Made by a program: the position numbers and the translations under genes. From NCBI RefSeq assembly GCF_042680605.1, contig NZ_JBHUEE010000005.1, positions 248,001 through 312,000 of the forward strand: a DNA stretch of 64,000 nucleotides. Reading direction: 5' to 3'. The stretch comes from Allobogoriella deserti. Lineage in GTDB: Bacteria > Actinomycetota > Actinomycetes > Actinomycetales > Actinomycetaceae. The first letter of the stretch is position 1. The number at the start of each line of letters is the position of its first letter. Below, piece after piece: positions 42,996 to 50,706 of the stretch. The notes below the pieces were generated by a model, which was not told the origin of the DNA, made no database searches, and saw only the letters and a list, made by a program, of their open reading frames with translations.

Positions 42996-43742
42996 TCAGG
43001 GGTGGAGGGTCTCCCCGATCCGAGCGGCGCCGGCGAGGACCGCGGCGACGATCTCGTCCGTGGTCCGGCGCATGTACTCGGGGGGCCCGAGGACGCTGAC
43101 GGAGCCGAAGACCGTGCCGTCGCGCAGCACGGGTGCGGCGACCGCCATGACGCGGGCGTCGAACTCGCCCTCGGTGATGGCGTAGCCGTCCTCGCGCACC
43201 TGCTTGTGGCGGGCGCGCAGGTCGGTCACCGTCTCCTCCTCCGGCTGGTGGCCGTCGGCGCCGAGCAGGTCGGCGGGGGAGACGGTGGGGTGGAACGCGA
43301 AGATCGCGTGTCCGGTGGCGCCCTGGTGGCCCGGGTAGGACCGGCCCAGAGCGGTGGCGTAGCGGACCATCCCGGGCCCTTCGCAGGCTGCGATGGTGCG
43401 GTAGCGGTAGCCGTCGGGCACGCACACCACGGTCGACTCGCCGGTGGCGGCCGCGAGGTCCTCCAGGTGCGGTTCCAGCTGGTGGCGCACGCCGGGGCTG
43501 CGCTCGGCGCGGTGGCCGAGCTGGACCAACGCCGGGCCGAGCGTGTAGCGGCGGCTGGCCGGATCCATCACGGTGAACCCGTGCAGGGCGAGCGTGGCCA
43601 GCATGCGGTGCACCTGGGACTTGTCCATGCCGAGCTCGGCGGCCAGCTCGGTCACGCCCCGTGAGGGACGGTCCTCCGAGAAGGCGCGCAGCACCTGCAG
43701 GGCGCGGCTGACGGTGAGGAGTTCACCGGGGCGGGCAGGCAT
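42996..43742 (-). CDS. IclR family regulator
   Basis: A 248-residue IclR protein: winged helix RGVTELAAELGMDKSQVHRM (about residues 28-47) and effector domain with STVVCVPDGYRYRTIAACEG, GATGHAIFAFHP, EDGYAITEGEFDARVMAVAA and VFGSVSVLGP. GGAGG precedes the ATG. It sits inside the peptide cluster between DUF1177 and the OPT gene. A palindrome is 21-36 nt upstream. Confidence 0.92.
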   Translation of the reverse strand: MPARPGELLTVSRALQVLRAFSEDRPSRGVTELAAELGMDKSQVHRMLATLALHGFTVMDPASRRYTLGPALVQLGHRAERSPGVRHQLEPHLEDLAAATGESTVVCVPDGYRYRTIAACEGPGMVRYATALGRSYPGHQGATGHAIFAFHPTVSPADLLGADGHQPEEETVTDLRARHKQVREDGYAITEGEFDARVMAVAAPVLRDGTVFGSVSVLGPPEYMRRTTDEIVAAVLAGAARIGETLHP

Positions 43743-43762
43743 GGAACCTCCGTTGCGATGTG

Positions 43763-43778
43763 CGGGACGACTGTCCCG
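43763..43778. promoter_or_regulatory. Palindrome upstream of IclR gene, candidate operator
   Basis: CGGGAC-GACT-GTCCCG is a perfect 6-nt-arm inverted repeat ending 21 nt before the IclR ATG. The overlapping 12-mer CTGTCCCGATAT (43771-43782) recurs with one change before the peptidase E gene, which suggests one regulator for both units. Confidence 0.45.
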
Positions 43779-43874
43779 ATATCAGTACCGTGTCATGGCT
43801 CGTGTGACGTCGGTATGACGTGGCGGGTGCCCGGCGGCGGCGATGGTGCGGCACCGCCGGGCACGGGACCTGGG

Positions 43875-44819
43875 TCAGCGGCCGGCCGTCTGCAGGTGCG
43901 TCGCGGGCCCGTAGAGTTCGACGAGACGGGCGTACTCCTCGGTGTCGTGGAAGGCCAGGGAGCCGGCGCCGAACCGCTTGGCCACCTCCAGGGCGTAGCC
44001 GGCCGCCAGGGCGATGTCCGTCTCGTGGCTGGCACCCGTGGCCGAGCCGGCGACCGCGGTCTCGGTGGTCAGGGCGACTCCGACCACGGGAACGTCGGCG
44101 GCGACCGCCGGCTGGAGGATCGAGTTGATGTGGTACAGGCCGTTGCTGTACGGGGTGATGTCCTGGGTGGAGAGCGGGAACACCTGGGCGGCGATACCGC
44201 ACACCGTCTCGTAGACCGCCACCAGATCCGGGCTGACCGGGAGGATGTACCCCTGGCGGACGGTGGGGGAGATGGCGATGCCGCGGTGGTTGATGACCCG
44301 GTTGCCCTTGGTGGTGTCGATGGAGACGATCGCGTCCATCTCCGGCAGGACCTCGTTGGTGTTCATGGCGTCCATGTCCACCGGGGAGTCCATGAACGGC
44401 ACCGGGTCGTGCGGGCGCGTCGGCGCGGTCGGGCACACGTGGGTGCCGACGACGACGTCGCCCGGCAGCTGGTCGCCGCGCCGCAACATGTCCAGCAGCT
44501 TGGCGGCCAACGAGAGGGCCGCGGTGGCGCCGTCGCCGTCCGAGACGTAACCGATGAGCTCCGGGCGCGCGCCGATGCCGCCCAGCCGCCCGACGACGCC
44601 GAGGGTTGGCGCGTCCCCGCCGGTGCTCTTGCCGCGCGAGCCGGGCACCGTCACGGTGACGAAGTCGGTGCTGCCCTTCTCGCCGGTGACCGTGGTGGAG
44701 GTAAGGGTCACGTCGCCGACGCGGCCGCCTGCGATCTCGCGCAGCGCCGAGACGACGGCGTCACCGCTGGCGGCGGGGTCGTCGAGGAGGTCGAGGGTGT
44801 GCAGGACGTGATTGAGCAT
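43875..44819 (-). CDS. DUF1177 family protein
   Basis: A 314-residue protein recognised as DUF1177 from HVLHTLDLLDDPAASG, VVGTHVCPTAPTRPHDPVP followed by FMDSPVDMDAMN, and NRVINHRGIAISPTVRQG. The family has no known reaction. Conserved acidic and His residues (for example the His and Asp in those motifs) suggest a metal-dependent enzyme, perhaps a peptidase or amidase. GGAAGGA precedes the ATG. It starts 13 nt after peptidase E. Confidence 0.85.
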   Translation of the reverse strand: MLNHVLHTLDLLDDPAASGDAVVSALREIAGGRVGDVTLTSTTVTGEKGSTDFVTVTVPGSRGKSTGGDAPTLGVVGRLGGIGARPELIGYVSDGDGATAALSLAAKLLDMLRRGDQLPGDVVVGTHVCPTAPTRPHDPVPFMDSPVDMDAMNTNEVLPEMDAIVSIDTTKGNRVINHRGIAISPTVRQGYILPVSPDLVAVYETVCGIAAQVFPLSTQDITPYSNGLYHINSILQPAVAADVPVVGVALTTETAVAGSATGASHETDIALAAGYALEVAKRFGAGSLAFHDTEEYARLVELYGPATHLQTAGR

Positions 44820-44832
44820 GGGGTCCTTCCGT

Positions 44833-45531
44833 TCAGCGGAGCAGGTGGCTCAGGTCGGTTCCGGTCGCGATCTCGGTGGGCTGGCCATCACGGGCGAAGA
44901 AGCGGGCGCCGGTCGGTTCGCCCTCGAGGGTGAGGGTGTCGCCGCGGCGGCGGAGCCAGGTTCCCTCTCGCATGCCGAGCACCGGTCCGGGGTTCTCCTC
45001 GAGGAACTGCAGGAGTCGCAGCTCGCGGGTCTCGCCCTGGTGGGTCGAGGTGGGATCGGGATCGAGGTAGTGCGGGTTGATCTGGAACGGGACCAGCTCG
45101 AGGGTCCGGAACGACGGGGGCTCGACGATCGGCATGTCGTTGGTGGTGCGCAGCGACGGCGTCGCCACGTTGGTCCCAGCGGAGGAGCCGAGGTAGGCGG
45201 CACCGCCGAAGACCGCGTCGCGGATGGCGCTGATCAGGCCGCGGCGGTGCAGGTTGTCGGCGAGCCGGAAGGTGTTGCCACCGCCGACGAAGACGGCGGG
45301 TGCGCCCTTGACCAGGCTCGCCGGATCTCCGGTGTGGGCGCCGGTGACCGTGATGCCGAGGGGTTCCAGAGCGCCGGCGACCTGGGCGGTGTACGCGTCG
45401 TGGTCGGCCAGCGCGTACGGGACGAAGACGATCTGACGCGCGCCGTCGAGCACGTCCACGATCGCTTCCCGGGCGTGCTCGAGATAGCCCTTGCCCGGTG
45501 CGCTCGAGTTGGACAGGAGGAGCAGGTTCAT
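44833..45531 (-). CDS. pepE: Peptidase E (alpha-aspartyl dipeptidase, S51)
   Basis: A 232-residue serine peptidase. VFVGGGNTFRL and the nucleophile stretch LGSSAGTNVA match S51, and QINPHYLDPDP supplies the His. PepE cleaves Asp-X dipeptides. ATG 45531 (MNLLLLSNSS) is chosen, with GGAG just upstream; the longer frame is leader sequence. First gene of the minus-strand cluster, preceded by palindromes. Confidence 0.9.
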   Translation of the reverse strand: MNLLLLSNSSAPGKGYLEHAREAIVDVLDGARQIVFVPYALADHDAYTAQVAGALEPLGITVTGAHTGDPASLVKGAPAVFVGGGNTFRLADNLHRRGLISAIRDAVFGGAAYLGSSAGTNVATPSLRTTNDMPIVEPPSFRTLELVPFQINPHYLDPDPTSTHQGETRELRLLQFLEENPGPVLGMREGTWLRRRGDTLTLEGEPTGARFFARDGQPTEIATGTDLSHLLR

Positions 45532-45612
45532 CACATCTCCGTGCGGTCGGTGACCAAAGTGGCGGGGCCAATGGCGGCCCACGATGCTCCTCATCACCGC
45601 GACTGCGTAGCC

Positions 45613-45652
45613 CTGTTCCGATATGTGAGCCACTCGTTGCAGTTAACGCAAC
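45613..45652. promoter_or_regulatory. Upstream region of the peptidase E cluster with two motifs
   Basis: CTGTTCCGATAT (45613-45624) matches 11 of 12 bases of the 12-mer before the IclR gene. GTTGC-AGTTAAC-GCAAC (45636-45652) is a separate inverted repeat with a GTTAAC core. Both lie in the 229-nt divergent gap between peptidase E and the membrane protein gene and could serve either side. Confidence 0.4.
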
Positions 45653-45760
45653 CGTAACGCGGTGCTGCCGGCGGGCCCGTTCGTCGCTCGGACGGGCGTG
45701 TGCCCAGGTCAGCGCGCAGGCGATGGTGGCGGGCAGGCGGCTGCCGATAGCGTCCGCGAG

Positions 45761-46639
45761 ATGACACATCAGCAGGGGGCAGATCAGCCGTTCGCGCCGC
45801 AGCAGGGTCCGCCGTCGGGTCCGCCGGTGTGGCACTCACAGAGCGCGCCGGCGCCGTGGGGTAGCGGCGGGCGGGACCGCTCGGCACCGTGGGCGATAGC
45901 GGGTGTGATCGTCCTGGCCGCGAGCATGTGGTCGGGCGTGCTGCAGGAACTCGTGCTGCGCGACCTTGATTTCGGGTTCACTCAGCACAACGTCTTCTGG
46001 GTGATGGCCACGGCCGGCGTGTGGGCGACCGCGGCCTGGGGCGCCGCGGCCGCGATCGCCAGGTCCGGCGCGGTCCTTGTGATCGCGACCGTGGCCGGCG
46101 GCCTCCACCTGCTGACGTTCGCCGTCATCATCGTGGTGCAGACGGTGCTGGGGGCCTACGAGGAGCTCGTGATCGAATCGTTCCGCGGTCTCGCGCTCGT
46201 GGCTGCGTCGATGGTGGCGGTCGTGCTGGGTTTCCTCGCGTGGCGGCGTGATCGTGCCGGCCGATCATCCGCGGTCCTCGCCGTACCCGGCCTGCTGCTC
46301 GCGCTGGCTGCGACTGTGGCGAGCGACCTGGCCCGGTTGATCGAGTTCGGCACCGAGGGGGATGCGCTGTGGCTGCTGGCCACCCAGAGCTACACGCTGG
46401 TCTTCTTCGTGACCATGCTGCTGCTCGGGTTGCGATCGGCGGTGACGCGATGGATCGCCGTGGCGGCGGCGCTCACCGGACTCGTGCTGCACGGCTCCGG
46501 GCTGATCCGTATCGCCGGGGACGGCGCAACTCCCGCCGTCGTCCTGATCGCGCAGGGCCTGTACACCGTCGCGTACCTTGTCGCGGCGGTATGCGGCGTG
46601 GTCGCCGCGCTGCGGACCCGCAGGTCGGGCAGGGTGTAG
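45761..46639 (+). CDS. Membrane protein of unknown function
   Basis: A 292-residue protein with a Pro/Gln/Gly-rich cytosolic N-terminus (about 45 residues) and about seven hydrophobic helices (for example WAIAGVIVLAASMWSGVL, VLVIATVAGGLHLLTFAVI, VLIAQGLYTVAYLVAAVC). The ATG at 45761 avoids an upstream frame that is not protein-like. I do not recognise a family. It is divergent from peptidase E and convergent with the U32-like gene. Confidence 0.7.
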   Translation: MTHQQGADQPFAPQQGPPSGPPVWHSQSAPAPWGSGGRDRSAPWAIAGVIVLAASMWSGVLQELVLRDLDFGFTQHNVFWVMATAGVWATAAWGAAAAIARSGAVLVIATVAGGLHLLTFAVIIVVQTVLGAYEELVIESFRGLALVAASMVAVVLGFLAWRRDRAGRSSAVLAVPGLLLALAATVASDLARLIEFGTEGDALWLLATQSYTLVFFVTMLLLGLRSAVTRWIAVAAALTGLVLHGSGLIRIAGDGATPAVVLIAQGLYTVAYLVAAVCGVVAALRTRRSGRV

Positions 46640-46648
46640 CGCCTTCGG

Positions 46649-46709
46649 ACGGATGCGGCAGGCCCGGCCGGTCCGACGCCGGAGGCGCTGGCGGTCCGAT
46701 GCCGCAGGC
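46649..46709. repeat. Imperfect direct repeats in a convergent gap
   Basis: GGTCCGACGCCGGAGGC (46670-46686) and GGTCCGATGCCGCAGGC (46693-46709) share 15 of 17 bases, 23 bp apart. A related CGGATGCGGCAGGC is at 46649-46662. Confidence 0.5.
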
Positions 46710-46713
46710 CCGT

Positions 46714-46749
46714 AGGCCGGGCTGCGCGTGGAGCGCGGCCCGCCGGCCT
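46714..46749. terminator. Strong hairpin between convergent genes
   Basis: AGGCCGG (46714-46720) pairs with CCGGCCT (46743-46749), and an inner 7-bp stem 46721-46727/46733-46739 (one G-U) closes a 5-nt loop. About 14 pairs in all; it could stop transcription from both sides, though no T-run is present. Confidence 0.45.
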
Positions 46750-46760
46750 GGCGCCGCCAC

Positions 46761-47714
46761 TCAGGACGTCAGGGCGCCCGTCCGTTCCGGGACGGCGACG
46801 CCGGCACTGCCGATACCGGACATGCGCGCCTGGACGCCGCTGTCCCGCAGAAGCTCCAGCCCGACCGCCGCGCGACGGACACGCTCGATCCCCAGACGGA
46901 CGTTGAGGTCCTCGAGATGATGTCCGCTCGGGTAGACGTCCGCGTGGTTGCGTAGTCCGAACTTGAGATAGACGGGCGCGAGAACACGGACGAACCCGGG
47001 GACCTCCTGGTGCCGGATGAATCCACCGAGGGTGTCCGGGGACTCGACGTACATGTCGATCGGGACGGACGTCGTCGTGCGGATGCCGGCGAGCTTGTTC
47101 ATCGGCAGGCCCGGCGGCACGTTGATGGAGCCGGCCCCGAGGCGCTCGAGCTGGGCGGCGGAGACCGGGTTGGGCGCCATGAGCTGGACCGAGACCTTGA
47201 GGACGAAGTCCGGGGACAGGACGCCCTCCGCCTTCATCGCCGAGGCGACCTCGAGGAGGCCCTCGTCGGCGACGAGCGCGCCCCGCACGCCGAGCTCGTT
47301 GGCGCGGATCAGGTCCGCCATCGCGTAGACGAGCTGATCCGTGCCCTCGTGCCGCGCGCCCAGGATCGCGCCCGTGGGCGTGCGAGCCTGCGCGCTCGGG
47401 TCCCAGCCGGCACGCGGGCCGACGAAGAGGCTGAGCTCGATCTGTCGGTCGCGGCAGATCTCGGCCATCGCGCGGATGTCCTGCTCCAGGGTGAGGGCGA
47501 TGCCGGACCCCGAGGAGACCCGATGGACGGGTACCTCGAGCCGGTCCGCCTCGGCGAGCACCGCCTCCAGGCACCGGGGCCCTTCCACGCTGGGGATCTC
47601 GACCCGGTAGTGGCCGCCGTCGGGAAACGTCTTGCCGGACTCCGGGACGGAAGCCTCGTCCTGCGGGTATCCGAGCGCCCCGAGGAAACGGCGCGCGATC
47701 TGCTCACGAGGCAT
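46761..47714 (-). CDS. U32 peptidase-like protein
   Basis: A 317-residue TIM-barrel-like protein that I associate with proteins annotated as U32-family: HYRVEIPSVEGPRCLEAVL, LSLFVGPRAGWD, GVRGALVADEGLLEV, INVPPGLPMNKLA and YLKFGLRNHADVYPSGHH. The function is not known. ATG 47714 has no RBS; a TTG at 47735 with GGAGGA eight bases upstream, overlapping the dehydratase stop, is a plausible true start. Last gene of the sugar-acid operon. Confidence 0.7.
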   Translation of the reverse strand: MPREQIARRFLGALGYPQDEASVPESGKTFPDGGHYRVEIPSVEGPRCLEAVLAEADRLEVPVHRVSSGSGIALTLEQDIRAMAEICRDRQIELSLFVGPRAGWDPSAQARTPTGAILGARHEGTDQLVYAMADLIRANELGVRGALVADEGLLEVASAMKAEGVLSPDFVLKVSVQLMAPNPVSAAQLERLGAGSINVPPGLPMNKLAGIRTTTSVPIDMYVESPDTLGGFIRHQEVPGFVRVLAPVYLKFGLRNHADVYPSGHHLEDLNVRLGIERVRRAAVGLELLRDSGVQARMSGIGSAGVAVPERTGALTS

Positions 47715-47728
47715 GGTCGTGCTGTCGG

Positions 47729-48886
47729 TTACCAAGGAAGTAGTCCTCCATCTGTGTGATCGCGCCAGGTCGGGAGCGTCCATCCGCCGTCGAATTCCGG
47801 CTCGTCCTGCGGCCGGTCCAGCAGCTCCATCCCGAGGCCGGGCCCGGTCGGCAACTCGACGTAGCCGTCGCGTACCTCGAACGGCGTCGCCACCACGCCC
47901 TCGCCGAGGAACTGCTGCTCCTGGGCGACGAAGGAGGGGACGGTGGCGGTGAGGTGGACGCTTGCGGCGAGGTTGACCGGGCCGAGCGGGTTGTGCGGTG
48001 CGAACCCGGCGTAGTACGTCTCGCCGAGAGCGGCGATCTTGCGTCCTTCGCTGATCCCGCCGCAGTGCGCGAGGTCCGGCTGGAGCACGCTCGCGGCGCC
48101 CCGCTCAAGGACGTCGCGGAACTGCCACCGGGTGAACAGCCGCTCGCCGGTCGCGATCGGCACGGGCGACTTCTCCGCGATCCGCGCCATGGCGGGGACG
48201 TTCTCCGGGAGGCAGGGTTCCTCGACGAACATCGGCTGGTACTCGGCGATCTGCTGGATGACGGCCAGCGCGACGTCGGGCGTGGCCCGGCCGTGGAAGT
48301 CGATCGCGATGTCGACGTCGTCGCCGACCGCCTCGCGCAGAGCCCGGAACCGCTCTCCCTGCCACCGCACGTATGCCCGGCTCTCGATCTGCCGTGCGGG
48401 CCCGGGCAGCGCCGTCTTGATCATCGTGAAGCCGTCGGCCGCGGCCTGCCGCGCCCGCTGGGTCAGCAGCTCGATGTGACGGTCACCCTGGTCCAGCGTG
48501 AACGGTCCGTGGTCCTCGACCTGGACGTGCTGGTACAGCCGGATCCGCTCACGCACCGCGCCGCCGAGGAGCGCGTGCACCGGCGCGTCGTGATGCTTGC
48601 CGAGGATGTCCCACAGTGCCTGGTCGACGGCGGACATCGCGCTGGCGAGGATCGAACCGCTCGGATAGAACGTTCCGCGGTACAGCTCGTGCCAGATCTT
48701 CTCGATCCGCCGCGGATCCTGACCGATGAGATAGTCGGAGAATTCGCGTAGGGCGACCTCGACCACCCGTGCCTTGCCCTCCAGGCAGGCCTCACCGATG
48801 CCGACGATGTGCTCGTCCGAGGTGTGAACCTTGAGGAAGGAGTACTTGGGAGCGACGTGGACGACCTCGAGTCGCGTGATCTTCAT
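47729..48886 (-). CDS. Enolase superfamily, D-galactonate dehydratase-like
   Basis: A 385-residue mandelate racemase/muconate lactonising type enzyme. The metal ligands are Asp in IDFHGRAT, Glu in FVEEPCL and Glu in ATGERLF; the His of DFHGR and the His of APHNPLGP fit the DgoD catalytic pair. LQPDLAHCGGI and the downstream layout resemble E. coli D-galactonate dehydratase closely. It would dehydrate a sugar acid to a 2-keto-3-deoxy acid. ATG 48886 (MKITRLEVVHV) is preferred to a TTG one codon upstream. Confidence 0.85.
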   Translation of the reverse strand: MKITRLEVVHVAPKYSFLKVHTSDEHIVGIGEACLEGKARVVEVALREFSDYLIGQDPRRIEKIWHELYRGTFYPSGSILASAMSAVDQALWDILGKHHDAPVHALLGGAVRERIRLYQHVQVEDHGPFTLDQGDRHIELLTQRARQAAADGFTMIKTALPGPARQIESRAYVRWQGERFRALREAVGDDVDIAIDFHGRATPDVALAVIQQIAEYQPMFVEEPCLPENVPAMARIAEKSPVPIATGERLFTRWQFRDVLERGAASVLQPDLAHCGGISEGRKIAALGETYYAGFAPHNPLGPVNLAASVHLTATVPSFVAQEQQFLGEGVVATPFEVRDGYVELPTGPGLGMELLDRPQDEPEFDGGWTLPTWRDHTDGGLLPW

Positions 48887-48947
48887 CAATTCACCATTCG
48901 TCGTTTCTCTGCCGAGCCTTGTGCCCGGCCGGTCGCGGGCGTGCGCC

Positions 48948-49787
48948 TCACCCCTTGACGGCCCCTCCGGTCAGACCGGTGATCAGGTGCCGCTGCAGGA
49001 ACCCGAAGATGAGCAGCATCGGCACCAGTGCGTACAGCGACGCCGCCATCAGGTCGTTCCACAGGATGCGGTACTGGCCCACGAGGTTCCCGATCCCGAC
49101 CGCCACGGTCTGGACGTCCTCACTCTGGGTCAGGACCAGAGCGAACACGTACTCGTTCCACCCGGTGATGAACGCGTAGATCGCGGTGGCCGCGAGAGCC
49201 GGCAGGGCGAGGGGCAGGACCACGTACGCGAAGGTCCGCAGCCGCCCGAGGCCGTCGATGGAGGCCGCCTCGTCGAGTTCACGCGGGATCCCTTGGAAGA
49301 ACCCGTACATCATCCAGGTGCACAGCGGGATGGTGAACGAGCTGTAGGTGATCACCAGGGAGAGGACGGTGTTGACCAGTCCGAGCCGCTGCACGATGTG
49401 GTAGTAGGGGATGAGCAGCATGATCGACGGGAACATCTGCGTCACCAGGAGGAACACGAGGAACGCGCCACGCCCCGGGAAGGTGAAGCGTGCGATGCCG
49501 TATCCGGCCAGGGCCGAGAACCCGACGGCGATCAACGTGGACGAGCCCACCGCCACGATCGAGTTCTGGAAGTACTGCAGGAACGGGTAGTCCGTCCAGA
49601 CGCGGATGAACGCCTCGAGGGTCGGTTCCTGCGGGATCCAGGTCGGTGGGGTGCTGAACACCTCGGTGTCGTTCTTGAACGACGTCGAGACCAGCCAGCC
49701 CAGCGGGATGAGGACGACGGCCGCACTGATGACGAGGAATCCGTACAGCAGGGTCTTGGAGGACAGACGCCTCAGATCAGCGCTCAT
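48948..49787 (-). CDS. ABC transporter permease (MalG/UgpE type)
   Basis: A 279-residue permease, first helix YGFLVISAAVVLIPLGWLV, EAA loop ELDEAASIDGLGRLRTFAYV, then FITGWNEYVFALVLT and the end RHLITGLTGGAVKG. ATG 49787 overlaps the MalF-type stop by 11 nt and has GGAAGGT upstream. Part of the third sugar ABC operon. Confidence 0.9.
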   Translation of the reverse strand: MSADLRRLSSKTLLYGFLVISAAVVLIPLGWLVSTSFKNDTEVFSTPPTWIPQEPTLEAFIRVWTDYPFLQYFQNSIVAVGSSTLIAVGFSALAGYGIARFTFPGRGAFLVFLLVTQMFPSIMLLIPYYHIVQRLGLVNTVLSLVITYSSFTIPLCTWMMYGFFQGIPRELDEAASIDGLGRLRTFAYVVLPLALPALAATAIYAFITGWNEYVFALVLTQSEDVQTVAVGIGNLVGQYRILWNDLMAASLYALVPMLLIFGFLQRHLITGLTGGAVKG

Positions 49788-50706
49788 CACGGATGACCTT
49801 CCGATACAGGCCGGCGGCGGCGAGGCAGATGGCGAAGACGATCGCCGCATAGGCCGCCGCCTGGCCGAAGTTGAAGTTCTGGAACGCTTCCCGGTAGATC
49901 GAGATGCTCACGACGCTCGTCGCGTCCACCGGCCCGCCGCCGGTCATGAGCCAGACGATCGTGAAGTGCTTGAACCACCAGACCGTTTCGAGGATGACCG
50001 TCACCAGCAGGACCGGTGCCAGCCCCGGCAAGGTGATGTGCAGGAAGGACTTGACCTTGCCGGCGCCGTCGATGGAGGCGGCCTCGTACAGCTCCGCCGG
50101 GATGGACTGCAGCCCGGCCAGCAGCAGGACCATGACGAGCGGGAACCCCTTCCACACGGACGCGAAGATCACGCTCGGCATCGCGAGCGCGGGACTCTCC
50201 AGCCAGCTGACGGGCTGGTCGATGATCCCCACGCCCATGAGGATGTGGTTGAGGATCCCGTAGACGGGGTTGAGGATCCATCGCCACAACAGGGCGACGA
50301 CCACCTCGGGGAAGAGCCACGGCAGCAGCAGGATGATCCGGAACAGCGAGACGATGAGTCCGCGCCGGTTGAGCGCCAACGCCAACGCCATGCCGACGAC
50401 GTGCGTGCCTGCGACGACCAGGACGGCGTAGACCAGCGTGGTCCAGACACTGCCGAGGAAGGCCGAGGACGTCACGGCGCGCTCGTAGTACTGCGGGCCG
50501 ACGAAGTCCCACTTGTTGACGAGGTTCGTGTCGAAGACGCTGATGTACAGCCCGTACAGCAGCGGGTAGGCCACCAGCAGCGCCATCAGGATGATGGCGG
50601 GGGAGACGAACCCGTAGCCGGCCCGGGCGTCCCGGCCGAACAGTGGCCGCCGCTCTCCCGGTGGCGCCGCCCTCGACCGCACGCGGCGAGTGGTGACTGC
50701 GGACAT
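49777..50706 (-). CDS. ABC transporter permease (MalF/UgpA type)
   Basis: A 309-residue permease: basic N-terminus, first helix ISPAIILMALLVAYPLLYG-type stretch (SPAIILMALLVAYPL), EAA loop LYEAASIDGAGKVKSFLHIT, later FTIVWLMTGGGPVDAT. Less similar to the first two MalF-type permeases than they are to each other. Its start shares one base with the binding-protein stop (TGATG). Confidence 0.9.
   Translation of the reverse strand: MSAVTTRRVRSRAAPPGERRPLFGRDARAGYGFVSPAIILMALLVAYPLLYGLYISVFDTNLVNKWDFVGPQYYERAVTSSAFLGSVWTTLVYAVLVVAGTHVVGMALALALNRRGLIVSLFRIILLLPWLFPEVVVALLWRWILNPVYGILNHILMGVGIIDQPVSWLESPALAMPSVIFASVWKGFPLVMVLLLAGLQSIPAELYEAASIDGAGKVKSFLHITLPGLAPVLLVTVILETVWWFKHFTIVWLMTGGGPVDATSVVSISIYREAFQNFNFGQAAAYAAIVFAICLAAAGLYRKVIRDER

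Noticed and set aside
41360..43099. 579-codon plus-strand frame opposite the OPT transporter and IclR genes
   Set aside because: Antisense to two clear genes; rich in Asp, Gly, Arg and His with no hydrophobic or motif pattern.
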